In this document: piece after piece, positions 1 to 8,197 of the stretch
How positions within the stretch are numbered: position 1 is the stretch's first letter
How the letters are laid out: each line of letters starts with the position of its first letter
Assembly: GCF_004791585.1 (NCBI RefSeq)
Contig: NZ_SRUU01000015.1
Location: 62,001 to 126,000 of the forward strand
From: Mesorhizobium sp. M1C.F.Ca.ET.210.01.1.1
GTDB taxonomy: Bacteria > Pseudomonadota > Alphaproteobacteria > Rhizobiales > Rhizobiaceae
Direction of reading: 5' to 3'
DNA: 64,000 nt
Program-made: the position numbers and the translations under genes
Notes under the pieces: model-generated
Database searches by the model: none
What the model was told of the DNA's origin: nothing
What the model saw: the letters and a program-made list of their open reading frames with translations, nothing else

Positions 1-57
1 CGCAGCGAAAATCAGGACGGCGCCGAGGGCGCTCCACAACACGATACGCAGGATCAT
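1..57 (-). CDS. N-terminus of a membrane or secreted protein (cut by window edge)
   Basis: Only the first 19 codons are in the window. They read MILRIVLWSALGAVLIFAA, a hydrophobic N-terminal segment like a signal peptide or first membrane helix. An AGGAAG ribosome-binding site lies about 8 bases before the ATG, which supports a real start. It diverges from the downstream GlxA-type regulator. The family cannot be named from so few residues. Confidence 0.45.
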   Translation of the reverse strand, partial: MILRIVLWSALGAVLIFAA

Positions 58-143
58 GGCTCGTCTTCCTGTCGAACAGCTTGACCATAAGCCTAGCCCC
101 GTTAGGCTTTGGCCGAAATGACATATATCGGGCAAAAACTGCC

Positions 144-1085
144 ATGCGACGCACGATAGGCATCATCATCCATCCGGGATTCCAGTTGCTGGATGCCGCC
201 GGACCTGCGGCGGCCTTCGAACTGGCGGAATACTACTGCCCCGGCAGCTACAGTCTCGACATGCTGGCGCCTGGCGGCGGCGAGATCGAGAGCTCGTCAG
301 GCATGCGGCTTGCGGCGCGGCCCCTGTCCGTCGACATGCCACTCGACACCGCCATCATCTCCGGTGGCGAGATCATCCGCTCGATGACGGCAGCGCAGGA
401 AATCGTTGCCTGGCTGCGGCAGGCCGGCGTGCGCAGGACGGCGAGCGTGTGCACCGGCGCCTACCTGCTGGCGGAGGCAGGTCTTCTCGACGGCCGGTCC
501 GCCACCACGCATTGGTGGAGCACGGACGACTTCGCCCGCCGCTATCCGAAGGTGAAGCTCGACGCCGAGCGCATCTTCATCCGTGACGGCAGCGTGTGGA
601 CCTCGGCCGGCATTTCGGCCGGCATCGATCTGGCGCTGGCGCTGATCGAGGACGACCTCGGGCCGGCGATCGCGCGGCGCACCGCCCAGCAGCTCGTCGT
701 GCACCAGCGCCGTCCCGGCGGCCAGTCGCAATTCTCAGGCCTGGTCGAGCTCGGCGGACGCTCTGGCCGCTTCGTGGATTTGATCGAATGGATGCGGACC
801 AATCTCGACCAGCCGCTGACCGTCGAGCGCCTTGCCGACCGCGCGGCCATGAGCCTCAGAAATTTCGCCCGTGCCTTTGCGGCGGAAACCGGTACCACGC
901 CGGCCAAGGCCGTGGAGCGCCTGCGCCTTGAAGCCGCGCGCATGGCGGTGGAGACCAGCCACGCGCCGCTCGACAGCATCGCCGAGGAGAGCGGCTTCGG
1001 CGACGCCGGCCGCATGCGCCGGGCTTTCCTCAGGAGCTTCGGCCAGCCGCCGCAGGCACTGAGGCGCGGGGCGGTGCGAAGCTGA
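144..1085 (+). CDS. GlxA family transcriptional regulator (DJ-1/PfpI + AraC HTH)
   Basis: 313-residue regulator. Residues 1 to about 180 form a DJ-1/PfpI class I amidotransferase-like domain, with the nucleophile-elbow sequence SVCTGAYLLAEAG and the THWW stretch typical of GlxA proteins. Residues about 220 to 310 are an AraC-type double helix-turn-helix with the conserved SLRNFARAF and GFGDAGRMRRAF segments. The start at MRRTIGI is preferred because homologues begin right at the first beta strand of the DJ-1 fold. The frame is also open to an ATG at position 81, but those 21 residues look unrelated. Such proteins act as DNA-binding activators or repressors in the cytoplasm. The ligand is unknown. 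The neighbour cut off at the left edge is the likeliest local target. Confidence 0.88.
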   Translation: MRRTIGIIIHPGFQLLDAAGPAAAFELAEYYCPGSYSLDMLAPGGGEIESSSGMRLAARPLSVDMPLDTAIISGGEIIRSMTAAQEIVAWLRQAGVRRTASVCTGAYLLAEAGLLDGRSATTHWWSTDDFARRYPKVKLDAERIFIRDGSVWTSAGISAGIDLALALIEDDLGPAIARRTAQQLVVHQRRPGGQSQFSGLVELGGRSGRFVDLIEWMRTNLDQPLTVERLADRAAMSLRNFARAFAAETGTTPAKAVERLRLEAARMAVETSHAPLDSIAEESGFGDAGRMRRAFLRSFGQPPQALRRGAVRS

Positions 1086-1212
1086 CGGATGCGCCGCTAG
1101 AGTTTCACCGATCCGACCCTCGCCGCTGAGGGAGGGCGGCTACCCTCTCCCAGCGGGCTCTTCTTCGCCCATTCGGCAGCGAAAGTCATAAGACAAGCGT
1201 TTCAGCGATTCA

Positions 1213-1296
1213 TGGAATCGCCGAACCGCTCTAAGCATTTGTTTTTACGCAACTCCGAACGGAAAACCGTTACACACTTTTCCTGGAATTGGTCTA
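1213..1296 (+). repeat. Dispersed palindromic intergenic repeat, copy A
   Basis: The stretch carries the pattern acgcaactccgaacgg, then aaaaccg, then ttcctggaattggtctag. It matches three other places in the window (near 40.1, 50.3 and 61.1 kb) and can fold because its two ends are near-complementary (CAATTCC against GGAATTG). This copy is long, starting at GGAATCGCCGAACCGCTCTA. Its terminal CTAG supplies the TAG stop codon of the minus-strand MmyB-like regulator that ends at 1294. Confidence 0.8.
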
Positions 1297-2127
1297 GGCG
1301 GAGCGCGACGCGATCAGCGATTGGATGCGTTCGGCGTCCGAGGCGTTTACGGGATTGTAGACCACCATGCCGAGTTCGGGACGGCCGTCGACCGCGAAAA
1401 CCGAGAACTCCAGCTCGATCAGCCCGATCCCGGGATGCCGGAGGCGTTTCACGCCTTCGCCATGGCTGGCGACCAAGTCATTGTCCCGCCACAGCGCCTC
1501 GAACTCGGGGCTGATCCGGGACAGCTCTTCGACGAGTTCGGCGACCTCCGCTCCCGCGCCCGCGCGGGCGGCATCGGCCCTGAAGGACCCTACCACGAAA
1601 CGGGCGACGCTTTGCCAGTCGTCCTGCGCGGCGCGCACGCGCGGGTTGCCGAACATAAGGCGCAGGATGTTGCGCTGCTCACGCGGCAGCTTTGAATAGT
1701 CGGTCAGCAATGCCGTGGCAGCGCGGTTCCAGGCGACCACGTCCCATGTCGCGGTCTTGATGATGGCCGGGCTGGGGTCCAAGGCGTCGAGCACGCGCTG
1801 CAGCCGGGGTGTCACGCTGTCCACATTTCTGTAGCGGACCTCCGGCGGCCTCCCGAGGCCGAGCATGAACAGATGCTCTCGTTCTGGCTCGGTCAGCATC
1901 AAGCCGGTGGCGATGCGGTTCAGCACATCCGCCGACGGCGCGCCGCCCCTGCCCTGCTCCAGCCAGGTGTACCAGGTCGGGCTGATGTTGGCGCGCTGCG
2001 CCACCTCTTCACGGCGCAGGCCCTGGGTGCGCCGGCGTCCGGTGGCGAAGCCGAAGGCGACCGGATCGAGGCGCATGCGGCGATCCCGCAGGAAATTGCC
2101 GAGCTTGTTGACGGTCTCCGCAGGCAT
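1294..2127 (-). CDS. MmyB-like helix-turn-helix transcriptional regulator
   Basis: 277-residue XRE-family regulator. Residues about 8 to 75 form the HTH, with the signature RRTQGLRREEVAQRANIS and WYTWLEQGR that marks MmyB-like proteins. The remainder is the MmyB-like ligand-binding domain, including WDVVAWNRAA and the FGNPRVRA region. These regulators are often encoded divergently from the oxidoreductase they control. Here the divergent partner is an NAD-dependent epimerase, 97 bases away. The last codon is followed directly by a TAG that belongs to a dispersed repeat, so the C-terminus may have been set by repeat insertion. Function is inferred from family; the ligand is unknown. Confidence 0.88.
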   Translation of the reverse strand: MPAETVNKLGNFLRDRRMRLDPVAFGFATGRRRTQGLRREEVAQRANISPTWYTWLEQGRGGAPSADVLNRIATGLMLTEPEREHLFMLGLGRPPEVRYRNVDSVTPRLQRVLDALDPSPAIIKTATWDVVAWNRAATALLTDYSKLPREQRNILRLMFGNPRVRAAQDDWQSVARFVVGSFRADAARAGAGAEVAELVEELSRISPEFEALWRDNDLVASHGEGVKRLRHPGIGLIELEFSVFAVDGRPELGMVVYNPVNASDAERIQSLIASRSA

Positions 2128-2224
2128 GGCGATCCTATTGATAATTATACCATGATAAAGTCACTACTTTAACAGGATGATTTATAGCGCGAAAAGGACG
2201 TCCGAACAACATAGGAGATCCCCC
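2128..2224. promoter_or_regulatory. Divergent promoter region between MmyB-like regulator and epimerase
   Basis: The 97-base gap is clearly richer in A and T than its surroundings. On the minus strand TATAAT (plus coordinates 2144 to 2149) could be a -10 box for the regulator. The inverted repeat AAAGT-CACT-ACTTT at 2157 to 2170 lies between the two genes and is a candidate operator. Both assignments are inference from sequence alone. Confidence 0.4.
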
Positions 2225-3127
2225 ATGCGTGTATTCCTTACCGGCGCGACCGGCTTCATTGGTTCCAGAGTCGTGCTCGAACTTCTTGCTGCCGGGCACC
2301 AGGTGCTTGGCCTGACCCGCTCCGATGCCGGTGCGCGGTCGCTTGCGTCCGCCGGCGCCGAAGCGCATCGCGGCGACCTCGAAGACCTCGACAGCCTTCG
2401 CGATGGCGCCGCAAAATCGGACGCGGTGATCCACACCGCCTTCGACCACAATTTCTCGAATTTCGTCGCGAATTGCGAGAAGGACAAGCGCGTGATCGAG
2501 GCGCTCGGCGGCGCGCTCGCCGGCTCGGACCGGCTGCTCATCATCACGTCGGGTGTGGGCATGGGCTCTGCCGAACACGGGCAGCCAGCGAAGGAAGACG
2601 TGTTCAACACCGACCATCCCAATCCGCGCATCCTGTCGGAGCTTACCGGCGCGGCGATGGCTGAGAAGGGTGTCAAAGTATCGGTGGTGCGCCTGCCACA
2701 GGTGCATGACACGGTGAAGCAGGGCCTGATCACACCGCTCATCGACCTGGCGCGCGCCAAGGGGGTCTCTGCCTATATCGGCGAAGGCCGCAACCGGTGG
2801 TCGGCGGCGCATGTGCTCGATGTCGCGAAGCTCTACCGCCTGGCGCTGGACAAGCAGCAAGCCGGCGTGCGCTACAACGCCGTCGCCGAGGAAGGCATCT
2901 CCGTGCGCGAGATCGCGCAAGTGATCGGCGCCGGCCTCAACGTGCCGGTGCTCTCGCTCTCACAGGAAGAAGCGGCAAACCATTACGGATGGCTTTCGAT
3001 ATTCGCGGGCCTCGATATGCCGGCTTCGAGCGAATGGACGCGTGCGCATCTCGGCTGGCAGCCGACCGGACCTGGCCTCATCGCCGACCTCAAGCGGGTG
3101 GACTATTCACTGGCGGCAGCAGCCTAG
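2225..3127 (+). CDS. SDR family NAD(P)-dependent epimerase/oxidoreductase
   Basis: 300-residue extended short-chain dehydrogenase. The N-terminal Rossmann motif GATGFIGSRV binds NAD(P), and the protein runs through the usual atypical-SDR landmarks (HRGDLED, VIHTAFDHN). In place of the classical YxxxK there is a less conserved segment, so it belongs with the atypical NmrA/YwnB-like reductases and the substrate cannot be assigned. The ATG at 2225 is chosen because AGGAGA lies 7 bases upstream and the Rossmann strand begins at residue 2. An upstream in-frame start would add 16 unrelated residues. It is probably controlled by the divergent MmyB-like regulator. Confidence 0.85.
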   Translation: MRVFLTGATGFIGSRVVLELLAAGHQVLGLTRSDAGARSLASAGAEAHRGDLEDLDSLRDGAAKSDAVIHTAFDHNFSNFVANCEKDKRVIEALGGALAGSDRLLIITSGVGMGSAEHGQPAKEDVFNTDHPNPRILSELTGAAMAEKGVKVSVVRLPQVHDTVKQGLITPLIDLARAKGVSAYIGEGRNRWSAAHVLDVAKLYRLALDKQQAGVRYNAVAEEGISVREIAQVIGAGLNVPVLSLSQEEAANHYGWLSIFAGLDMPASSEWTRAHLGWQPTGPGLIADLKRVDYSLAAAA

Positions 3128-3184
3128 CCGACTTGCGGGGCGGTTCGGCAATCCCGCTGTACCGCCTCAATGTTGCAAGTTGGG

Positions 3185-3892
3185 TTAGGCGCGTAACAAA
3201 TCCGCCAGGCTGTCCGACTTCTCCACCTTGTCGGTGAGGTCAAGCCCGGACAAAAGATCGACCAGGTGGCTGTTCATCAGGGCGGCGGCATTGGCGCTGT
3301 CGCCCGCTTCGATCGCGTCGACCAGCGCGTGATGGGCGTGCTTCTCGCAGGTCGCGTCGCGTCGCTTCCAGTAGAGCGCGATGATCAGCGAGGAATGCGA
3401 GACGAGGTCGCGCACGAAATTGGTGAACACCGAATGCGCGGCGATCTCGGCGATGCCGACATGGAAGCGCGCCGACAGCATGATGGCGTCGCTGTCGCGG
3501 CCGTCATGCAGCGCCTGATGCTCCTTCTCCAGATGCGCGCGCAGTTGTGCGATGTCGGCGGGCACCGCCGCTTTGGCGGCAAGTGCGGCCACCTTCGGCT
3601 CGATGAGCGCCCTGGCCTCGAATACTTCTCGCGCCTCGATCTTCGAGGGCTGCGCGACGAAAGCGCCGCGATTGGGCTCCAGCCGCGCCAGCCGGTCGTG
3701 GGCGAGAGCCTGCAACGCGGCGCGAACGACGGTGCGGCTTACGGAATAGATCGAGGCCAGTTCGTCCTCCGGCAACTTGGTGCCCGGGGCGAGACGATGG
3801 CTGACGATGGCGTCCCTCAGCCCATAGTAGATCGGCGACCAGCGCGCTGCCGGCCTGTCGTCGCGATCGTCTTCCTTAAGTACCGTCAACAT
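3185..3892 (-). CDS. GntR family transcriptional regulator (FCD subfamily)
   Basis: About 235 residues. An N-terminal winged helix of the GntR type (LRDAIVSHRLAPGTKLPEDELASIYSVSRTVVR, here in two readable halves) is followed by an all-helical FCD domain, with the metal or ligand-binding pattern of Asp/His residues (ARFHVGIAEIA, HHALVDAIEAGD). The start at MLTVLKEDD is preferred; an in-frame start 14 codons upstream is possible but adds low-similarity sequence. It is the last regulator of a minus-strand cluster with a racemase and a LivFGMHK importer. The perfect palindrome ATTGTATACAAT upstream of the binding-protein gene fits an FCD-type operator, so it most likely represses this import operon until substrate is present. 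Confidence 0.88.
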   Translation of the reverse strand: MLTVLKEDDRDDRPAARWSPIYYGLRDAIVSHRLAPGTKLPEDELASIYSVSRTVVRAALQALAHDRLARLEPNRGAFVAQPSKIEAREVFEARALIEPKVAALAAKAAVPADIAQLRAHLEKEHQALHDGRDSDAIMLSARFHVGIAEIAAHSVFTNFVRDLVSHSSLIIALYWKRRDATCEKHAHHALVDAIEAGDSANAAALMNSHLVDLLSGLDLTDKVEKSDSLADLLRA

Positions 3893-3999
3893 GCTTTCAA
3901 TGCACAGGCCCGATCCGGCCTGATCTGCCCCCAAATCGCCAGCAGCCGGTTCAATCTAATATCGCTCGCGCCCCGGTCAATCCCGCCGAATCCGTCGTG

Positions 4000-4746
4000 C
4001 TAACCTGGCGAATTGGCGTCGATCGGCGACGCCGAGGCGAAGATGCCGGCGAAACGCTTGCCGCGCGGCGCGGCATAGCCGCCCGCCTTCGATGTCCGCA
4101 AGCCGAGCTTGAACAGGCTCTCGGCCAGGGTGACCGCGCAGACGACGCCATCGAGCACCGGAACGCCGTGCTCCTGCGAAAGCTCGTGCGCGAGGTCGGC
4201 CATGCCGGCGCAGCCAAGCACGATCGCCTCGGCGTGATCCTCGCGGATGGCGCGCGCGATCTCGTGCGAAATCTTGTGCCGCGCGTTCGAGCCGGGCCGT
4301 TCGAGGTCGAGGACGGCGACTTCGGACGAGCGCACTTTGGCGCAACGCGACGCAAGGCCGTATTTCGCCAGATTGTGCTCGATGGCGGGAACCGAGCGGG
4401 CAAGCGTGGTGACGACGCTGAACTTGCCGGCGATCAGGCTGGCGAGATGGAAGGCCGCCTCGCCGATGCCGATGACCGGAGCCTCCGTCGCGCAGCGCGC
4501 GGCGTCGAGCCCGGTGTCGTCGAAGCAGGCGATCACAAAGGCGTCGGCCGCAGGCGCCTTGCCCATCTCGGCGATGATGCCCGGCACCGCGAAGACCTCG
4601 TCGAAATAGCCCTCGATGCTCGGCGGTCCGTCAACCGGATTGACGGCGACGATTTCGGTTCCCGCCGACGCGACGCTTTCCGCCGCCTTGCCGATCTTGG
4701 CGGTCATCGACGCTGTCGTGTTTGGGTTGATGACGAGTATGCGCAT
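4000..4746 (-). CDS. Aspartate/glutamate/hydantoin racemase family protein
   Basis: 248 residues, beginning at the beta strand MRILVINPNT that is diagnostic of the hydantoin racemase (HyuE) branch of the Asp/Glu racemase superfamily. The two catalytic cysteines expected of a two-base cofactor-independent racemase are present, Cys74 in VIACFDDTG and Cys179 in VLGCAGMADL. The gene sits 13 bases downstream of the importer ATPase gene and upstream of the GntR regulator. This suggests the imported compound is a hydantoin-like or amino-acid-like molecule that is racemised in the cytoplasm. The substrate is inferred only from family and context. Confidence 0.85.
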   Translation of the reverse strand: MRILVINPNTTASMTAKIGKAAESVASAGTEIVAVNPVDGPPSIEGYFDEVFAVPGIIAEMGKAPAADAFVIACFDDTGLDAARCATEAPVIGIGEAAFHLASLIAGKFSVVTTLARSVPAIEHNLAKYGLASRCAKVRSSEVAVLDLERPGSNARHKISHEIARAIREDHAEAIVLGCAGMADLAHELSQEHGVPVLDGVVCAVTLAESLFKLGLRTSKAGGYAAPRGKRFAGIFASASPIDANSPG

Positions 4747-4759
4747 TTTGAAATCAGCC

Positions 4760-5482
4760 TCAGATCTCGCCGCCGAGATAAAGACGTTTGACCCGGTCGT
4801 CGGTCAGCAACTCGGCGGAGTTGCCGCTCAGCGCGACGCTGCCGGTGGTCAGCGCATAGGCGCGCTGCGAGATGCGCAGCGCCATGCGCGAATTCTGCTC
4901 GACCAGGAGAACGCTGACCTTCTCGTCGCGGTTGATGGCGACGATCGAGCGGGCGATGTCCTGGACGAGCTTCGGCGCGACGCCCAGCGACGGCTCGTCG
5001 AGCAGCAAAAGCTTCGGTTTCGCCATCAGCGCGCGGCCGATGACCAGCATCTGCTGCTCGCCGCCGCTCATCGTGCCGGCGGCCTGCGAGAAGCGCTCCT
5101 TGAGGCGCGGGAAGCGCCCCAGCACCATCTCCAGCGACGCGGCGATCTCGGATTTGCTCGAGCGCGTGAAGGCGCCCATCAGGAGGTTGTCCCTGACCGT
5201 CATATAGGGGAAGACGCGCCTGCCCTCCGGCACCATGGCGATGCCCATCTTGACGATCTCGTCGGGAGCGGCGCCGTCGATGCGCTTGCCGTTGTAGTGG
5301 ATCTCGCCCGACCTGATCCTGTTGAGGCCGGTGATGGCGCGCAGGATCGACGACTTGCCGGCGCCGTTGGCGCCGATCAGCGCCACCGTCTCGCCTTCGT
5401 TGACCTCGAGCGAGACGCCCTTCAACGCGTAGACGTGATCGTAGTAGAGCTCGACGCCGGCGAAGTTCAGGATCTGGTTCAT
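4760..5482 (-). CDS. Branched-chain amino acid-type ABC transporter ATP-binding protein (LivF-like)
   Basis: 240-residue ATPase of a HAAT-family importer. It has Walker A GANGAGKS near residue 37, the signature MSGGEQQ near residue 139, Walker B LLLLDEPSLG, and the H-loop region replaced by the LivF-typical LLVEQN. It overlaps the LivG-like gene by four bases (ATGA), so the two ATPases are translationally coupled. It would form a heterodimer with LivG under the LivH/LivM permease pair at the inner membrane. Confidence 0.9.
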   Translation of the reverse strand: MNQILNFAGVELYYDHVYALKGVSLEVNEGETVALIGANGAGKSSILRAITGLNRIRSGEIHYNGKRIDGAAPDEIVKMGIAMVPEGRRVFPYMTVRDNLLMGAFTRSSKSEIAASLEMVLGRFPRLKERFSQAAGTMSGGEQQMLVIGRALMAKPKLLLLDEPSLGVAPKLVQDIARSIVAINRDEKVSVLLVEQNSRMALRISQRAYALTTGSVALSGNSAELLTDDRVKRLYLGGEI

Positions 5483-6258
5483 AGGCCGATCACCTCGTCT
5501 TCGCTGCCGAGATAGGCTTCGATCACCTTCTCGTCGGCCTGGATTTCCGACGGCGTTCCCTCGGCAATCTTCTGCCCGAAATTGAGGACCACGATGCGGT
5601 CCGATATCTTCATCACGGCCGGCATGTCGTGCTCGACGAGCAGGATGGTGAGGCCGAGATCGCGCAGGCGCCGCACCATCGCCACCATGCGCATCGTCTC
5701 CTCGTGGTTCATGCCGGCGAAGGGCTCGTCGAGCAGCAGGATCGATGGGTTGGTGGCAAGGCCGATGGCGATGCCCAAGGCCCGCAAATGGCCGTGCGGC
5801 AGGTTGCGGGCGGTCTCGTCGGCGAGCGAGGCCAGGCCAAGCAGCGCCAGGATCTCGTCGGCGGACTGCCCGAAAGCCGCCTCGTCGGCCCTCGCCGTGC
5901 CGGTGCCGAGGAAGAAGCCGGCAAGGCTCGCCTTCGAACGCAGATGGTGCGCGATGATGACGTTCTCGCGCACGCTCATGTTCTTGAATATCGTCGTCTC
6001 CTGGAAGGTTCGGACGACGCCCTTGCGGGCGGCGATGTGCGGCGCGAGGCCGGAGATACGCTCGCCCTTCAGGCGCACCTCGCCCGATGTCGGCCTAAGG
6101 AACGACGAGATCAGCTTGAACAGCGTCGACTTGCCGGCGCCGTTCGGGCCGATCACCGACAGGATCTCCTTCTCGCGCACCGAAAAGGAGACGTTGTTGA
6201 CCGCGACCAGACCGCCGAAGCGTTTGCTGAGACCGGAGACTTCGAGCATTTCGGCCAT
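5479..6258 (-). CDS. Branched-chain amino acid-type ABC transporter ATP-binding protein (LivG-like)
   Basis: 259-residue ATPase with Walker A GPNGAGKST near residue 37, the LivG-specific RTFQETTIFKNMSVRENV segment, Walker B ILLLDEPFAGMNHEE and switch histidine in LLVEHDM. The ABC signature is degenerate (LPHGHLRALGIA instead of LSYGQQRRLEIA). This is unusual but keeps the glycine, and the asymmetric pair with the canonical LivF-like protein could still hydrolyse ATP. It lies 3 bases downstream of the LivM-like permease gene. Confidence 0.9.
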   Translation of the reverse strand: MAEMLEVSGLSKRFGGLVAVNNVSFSVREKEILSVIGPNGAGKSTLFKLISSFLRPTSGEVRLKGERISGLAPHIAARKGVVRTFQETTIFKNMSVRENVIIAHHLRSKASLAGFFLGTGTARADEAAFGQSADEILALLGLASLADETARNLPHGHLRALGIAIGLATNPSILLLDEPFAGMNHEETMRMVAMVRRLRDLGLTILLVEHDMPAVMKISDRIVVLNFGQKIAEGTPSEIQADEKVIEAYLGSEDEVIGL

Positions 6259-6261
6259 GGC

Positions 6262-7242
6262 TCAAGCCTTCCTGCGGGTCGAAGCTGCGAGGCTGAGCAG
6301 GCCGTTGGGCAGCACCAGCATCAGGACGATCATCAGTCCGGAGTAGATCAGGAGCTGGAGCTCGCCGGTCTGGAACAACAGGTCCCAGCCGAAATAGAGC
6401 ACCAGCGTGCCGAGCATCGGCCCGAACACGTAACCTAGGCCGCCAAGGAAGCAGTTCAGCATGAAGTTGACGGAATCGGTGACCGTGAAGCTCGACGGAT
6501 AGATCGACTGCGAGATGGCGGCGAAGATGGCGCCGGCGACACCGCCGAAGAAGGAGGAGACGGCGTAGGCGATGACGCGCAGATAGGCGATGTTGACGCC
6601 GATCGAAGAGGCGAGCTCCTCGTTCTGCTGCAGCGACTGGCAGAGCTTGCCGATGCGCGAATGGACCAGCCTGTACATGACGCCGAAACAGACCACCATC
6701 AGCGTGACCGCCAGCAGGTAGAAGGCGAGCCGCGAGTTCTGCAGCGTGGCGAAATCAGGGATGATCGTCAGGCCGAAGACCGACAGCGCGCCGGGCAGCG
6801 GGATGCTGACGATGCCCTTGGCGCCGTTGGTGATCGGCAACGCCAGCGCCAAGAGCCGCGCGACCTCGGTCAGCGTCAGCGTCACCATGGCGAAGTAAAC
6901 GCCGCGCAGCCGCAGGATCGGCAGGCCGATCAGCACGCTTGCGGCGGCGCAGAAGAGACCGGCCACGGGGAGCGTCAGCCAGAACGACCAGCCGTGGTTC
7001 ATCACCAGTATGGCCGAGACATAGCCACCCGCCAGCGCATAGGCGCCCTGGCCGATGTTGATGCGGCCGATATAGAAGGTGAGCCAGACGCCGGCGCTGG
7101 CGATGCTGAGCAGCGCCACCGAGGTCAGCGTGTAATAGAGGTCGATGCGGCCGCTTGCCGAGATCGCGGCCGGAACGGCGATGAAGACGATCGCGAGGAA
7201 GGCTGCGACCGAGGCGATTTTCAGATTGCGACTGCGGGTCAT
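6262..7242 (-). CDS. Branched-chain amino acid-type ABC transporter permease (LivM-like)
   Basis: 326 residues with about nine to ten hydrophobic helices. It has the LivM hallmarks GRINIGQGAYALAGGY near residue 60 and the cytoplasmic ATPase-contact loop SRIGKLCQSLQQNEELASSIGVN. The C-terminal region GGLGYVFGPMLGTLVLY is typical of the family. It forms the inner-membrane channel together with the LivH-like subunit encoded 7 bases upstream. Confidence 0.9.
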   Translation of the reverse strand: MTRSRNLKIASVAAFLAIVFIAVPAAISASGRIDLYYTLTSVALLSIASAGVWLTFYIGRINIGQGAYALAGGYVSAILVMNHGWSFWLTLPVAGLFCAAASVLIGLPILRLRGVYFAMVTLTLTEVARLLALALPITNGAKGIVSIPLPGALSVFGLTIIPDFATLQNSRLAFYLLAVTLMVVCFGVMYRLVHSRIGKLCQSLQQNEELASSIGVNIAYLRVIAYAVSSFFGGVAGAIFAAISQSIYPSSFTVTDSVNFMLNCFLGGLGYVFGPMLGTLVLYFGWDLLFQTGELQLLIYSGLMIVLMLVLPNGLLSLAASTRRKA

Positions 7243-7249
7243 GGTGCGA

Positions 7250-8116
7250 TCAACCCCACGGCTTGCCCATCAGCCCGTTGGGGCGGATCGACAGGAACAC
7301 CATCAGGGCGGCGAAGATGACGAGATAGGTGACATCGCCATATTCGCGCAGCACGGTCAGGCCGACCGACTCCATCATGCCGAGGATGAAGCCGCCGGCG
7401 ATCGCGCCACCGACGACGCCGGCGCCGCCGATCATCACCATCAGGAAAGCCTTGATCGAGATCGGGCCGCCGATGCCCGAATTGACGCCGGTGATGGTGA
7501 CCAGAAGGCCGCCGACGACGCCCGCCAGCATGGCGCCCATGGCAAAGCCGATCATCGAATAGCGGTCGACCCGCACCCCCATCAGTTGGGCCGCGACGCG
7601 GTCCTGGGCGAGCGCCCGCATGGCGCGGCCGACCCGGCTGTATTGCATGTAAAGCACGAAGGCAGCGATGAAGAGGATGGCCAAAGCGCCGACGACCAAC
7701 CGGTCGTAAGGCATGATGATGCCTGCATCGTTGAAGACGCCCTTGACGATCTTTGGGACGCCGCGCTGCTTCTCGCCGAAGATGAGCAGAATGACCGCGT
7801 CGAAGAAGAACGCGGTCGCCGCGGCGAGCAGCATCGTGCTTTCCTCGCGGTGGCTGCGCCTGATGACGGTGCGGAAGAGGAACTTCTCCATCAGCGCGCC
7901 GATGACGGCGAGCGTCACGCCAGAGGCCAGCAGCGCCAGAACGAAAGGCAGGCCGAGCTGGCCATAGACGGTGTAGGTGATGAACCCGCCCAGCACGTAC
8001 ATCTGCCCATGGGCGAAGTTGAGCACGTTCATCAGGGCGAAGATCAGGGTGAGCCCAAGCGCGATCAGCGCGTATTGGGCACCGAGATACAATCCGTTGG
8101 CGATGACCTGTTCCAT
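7250..8116 (-). CDS. Branched-chain amino acid-type ABC transporter permease (LivH-like)
   Basis: 288 residues, very hydrophobic, with the N-terminal LivH motif GLTLIFALMNVLNFAHGQMY and the EAA-like loop SRVGRAMRALAQDRVAAQLMGV that contacts the ATPases. The conserved GGAGVVGGAIAGGFILG lies toward the C-terminus. The ATG at 8116 begins MEQVIANG, as in homologues. It lies 81 bases downstream of the substrate-binding protein gene, separated from it by a stem-loop. Confidence 0.9.
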   Translation of the reverse strand: MEQVIANGLYLGAQYALIALGLTLIFALMNVLNFAHGQMYVLGGFITYTVYGQLGLPFVLALLASGVTLAVIGALMEKFLFRTVIRRSHREESTMLLAAATAFFFDAVILLIFGEKQRGVPKIVKGVFNDAGIIMPYDRLVVGALAILFIAAFVLYMQYSRVGRAMRALAQDRVAAQLMGVRVDRYSMIGFAMGAMLAGVVGGLLVTITGVNSGIGGPISIKAFLMVMIGGAGVVGGAIAGGFILGMMESVGLTVLREYGDVTYLVIFAALMVFLSIRPNGLMGKPWG

Positions 8117-8137
8117 GGAGACCTTCGATCTTCCGCG

Positions 8138-8161
8138 GGGCCCGGGACAACACCCGGACCC
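8138..8161 (-). other. Stem-loop between binding-protein and permease genes
   Basis: GGGCCCGGG and CCCGGACCC are separated by six bases, giving a nine-pair stem with one G-U pair when transcribed from the minus strand. There is no following U-tract. This is the usual place in Liv-type operons for an mRNA-stabilising or attenuating hairpin that makes the binding protein more abundant than the permeases. That role is inference. Confidence 0.5.
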
Positions 8162-8197
8162 CCGGTATGCGGGAGGAAGTAACCTAGGAACCCGACC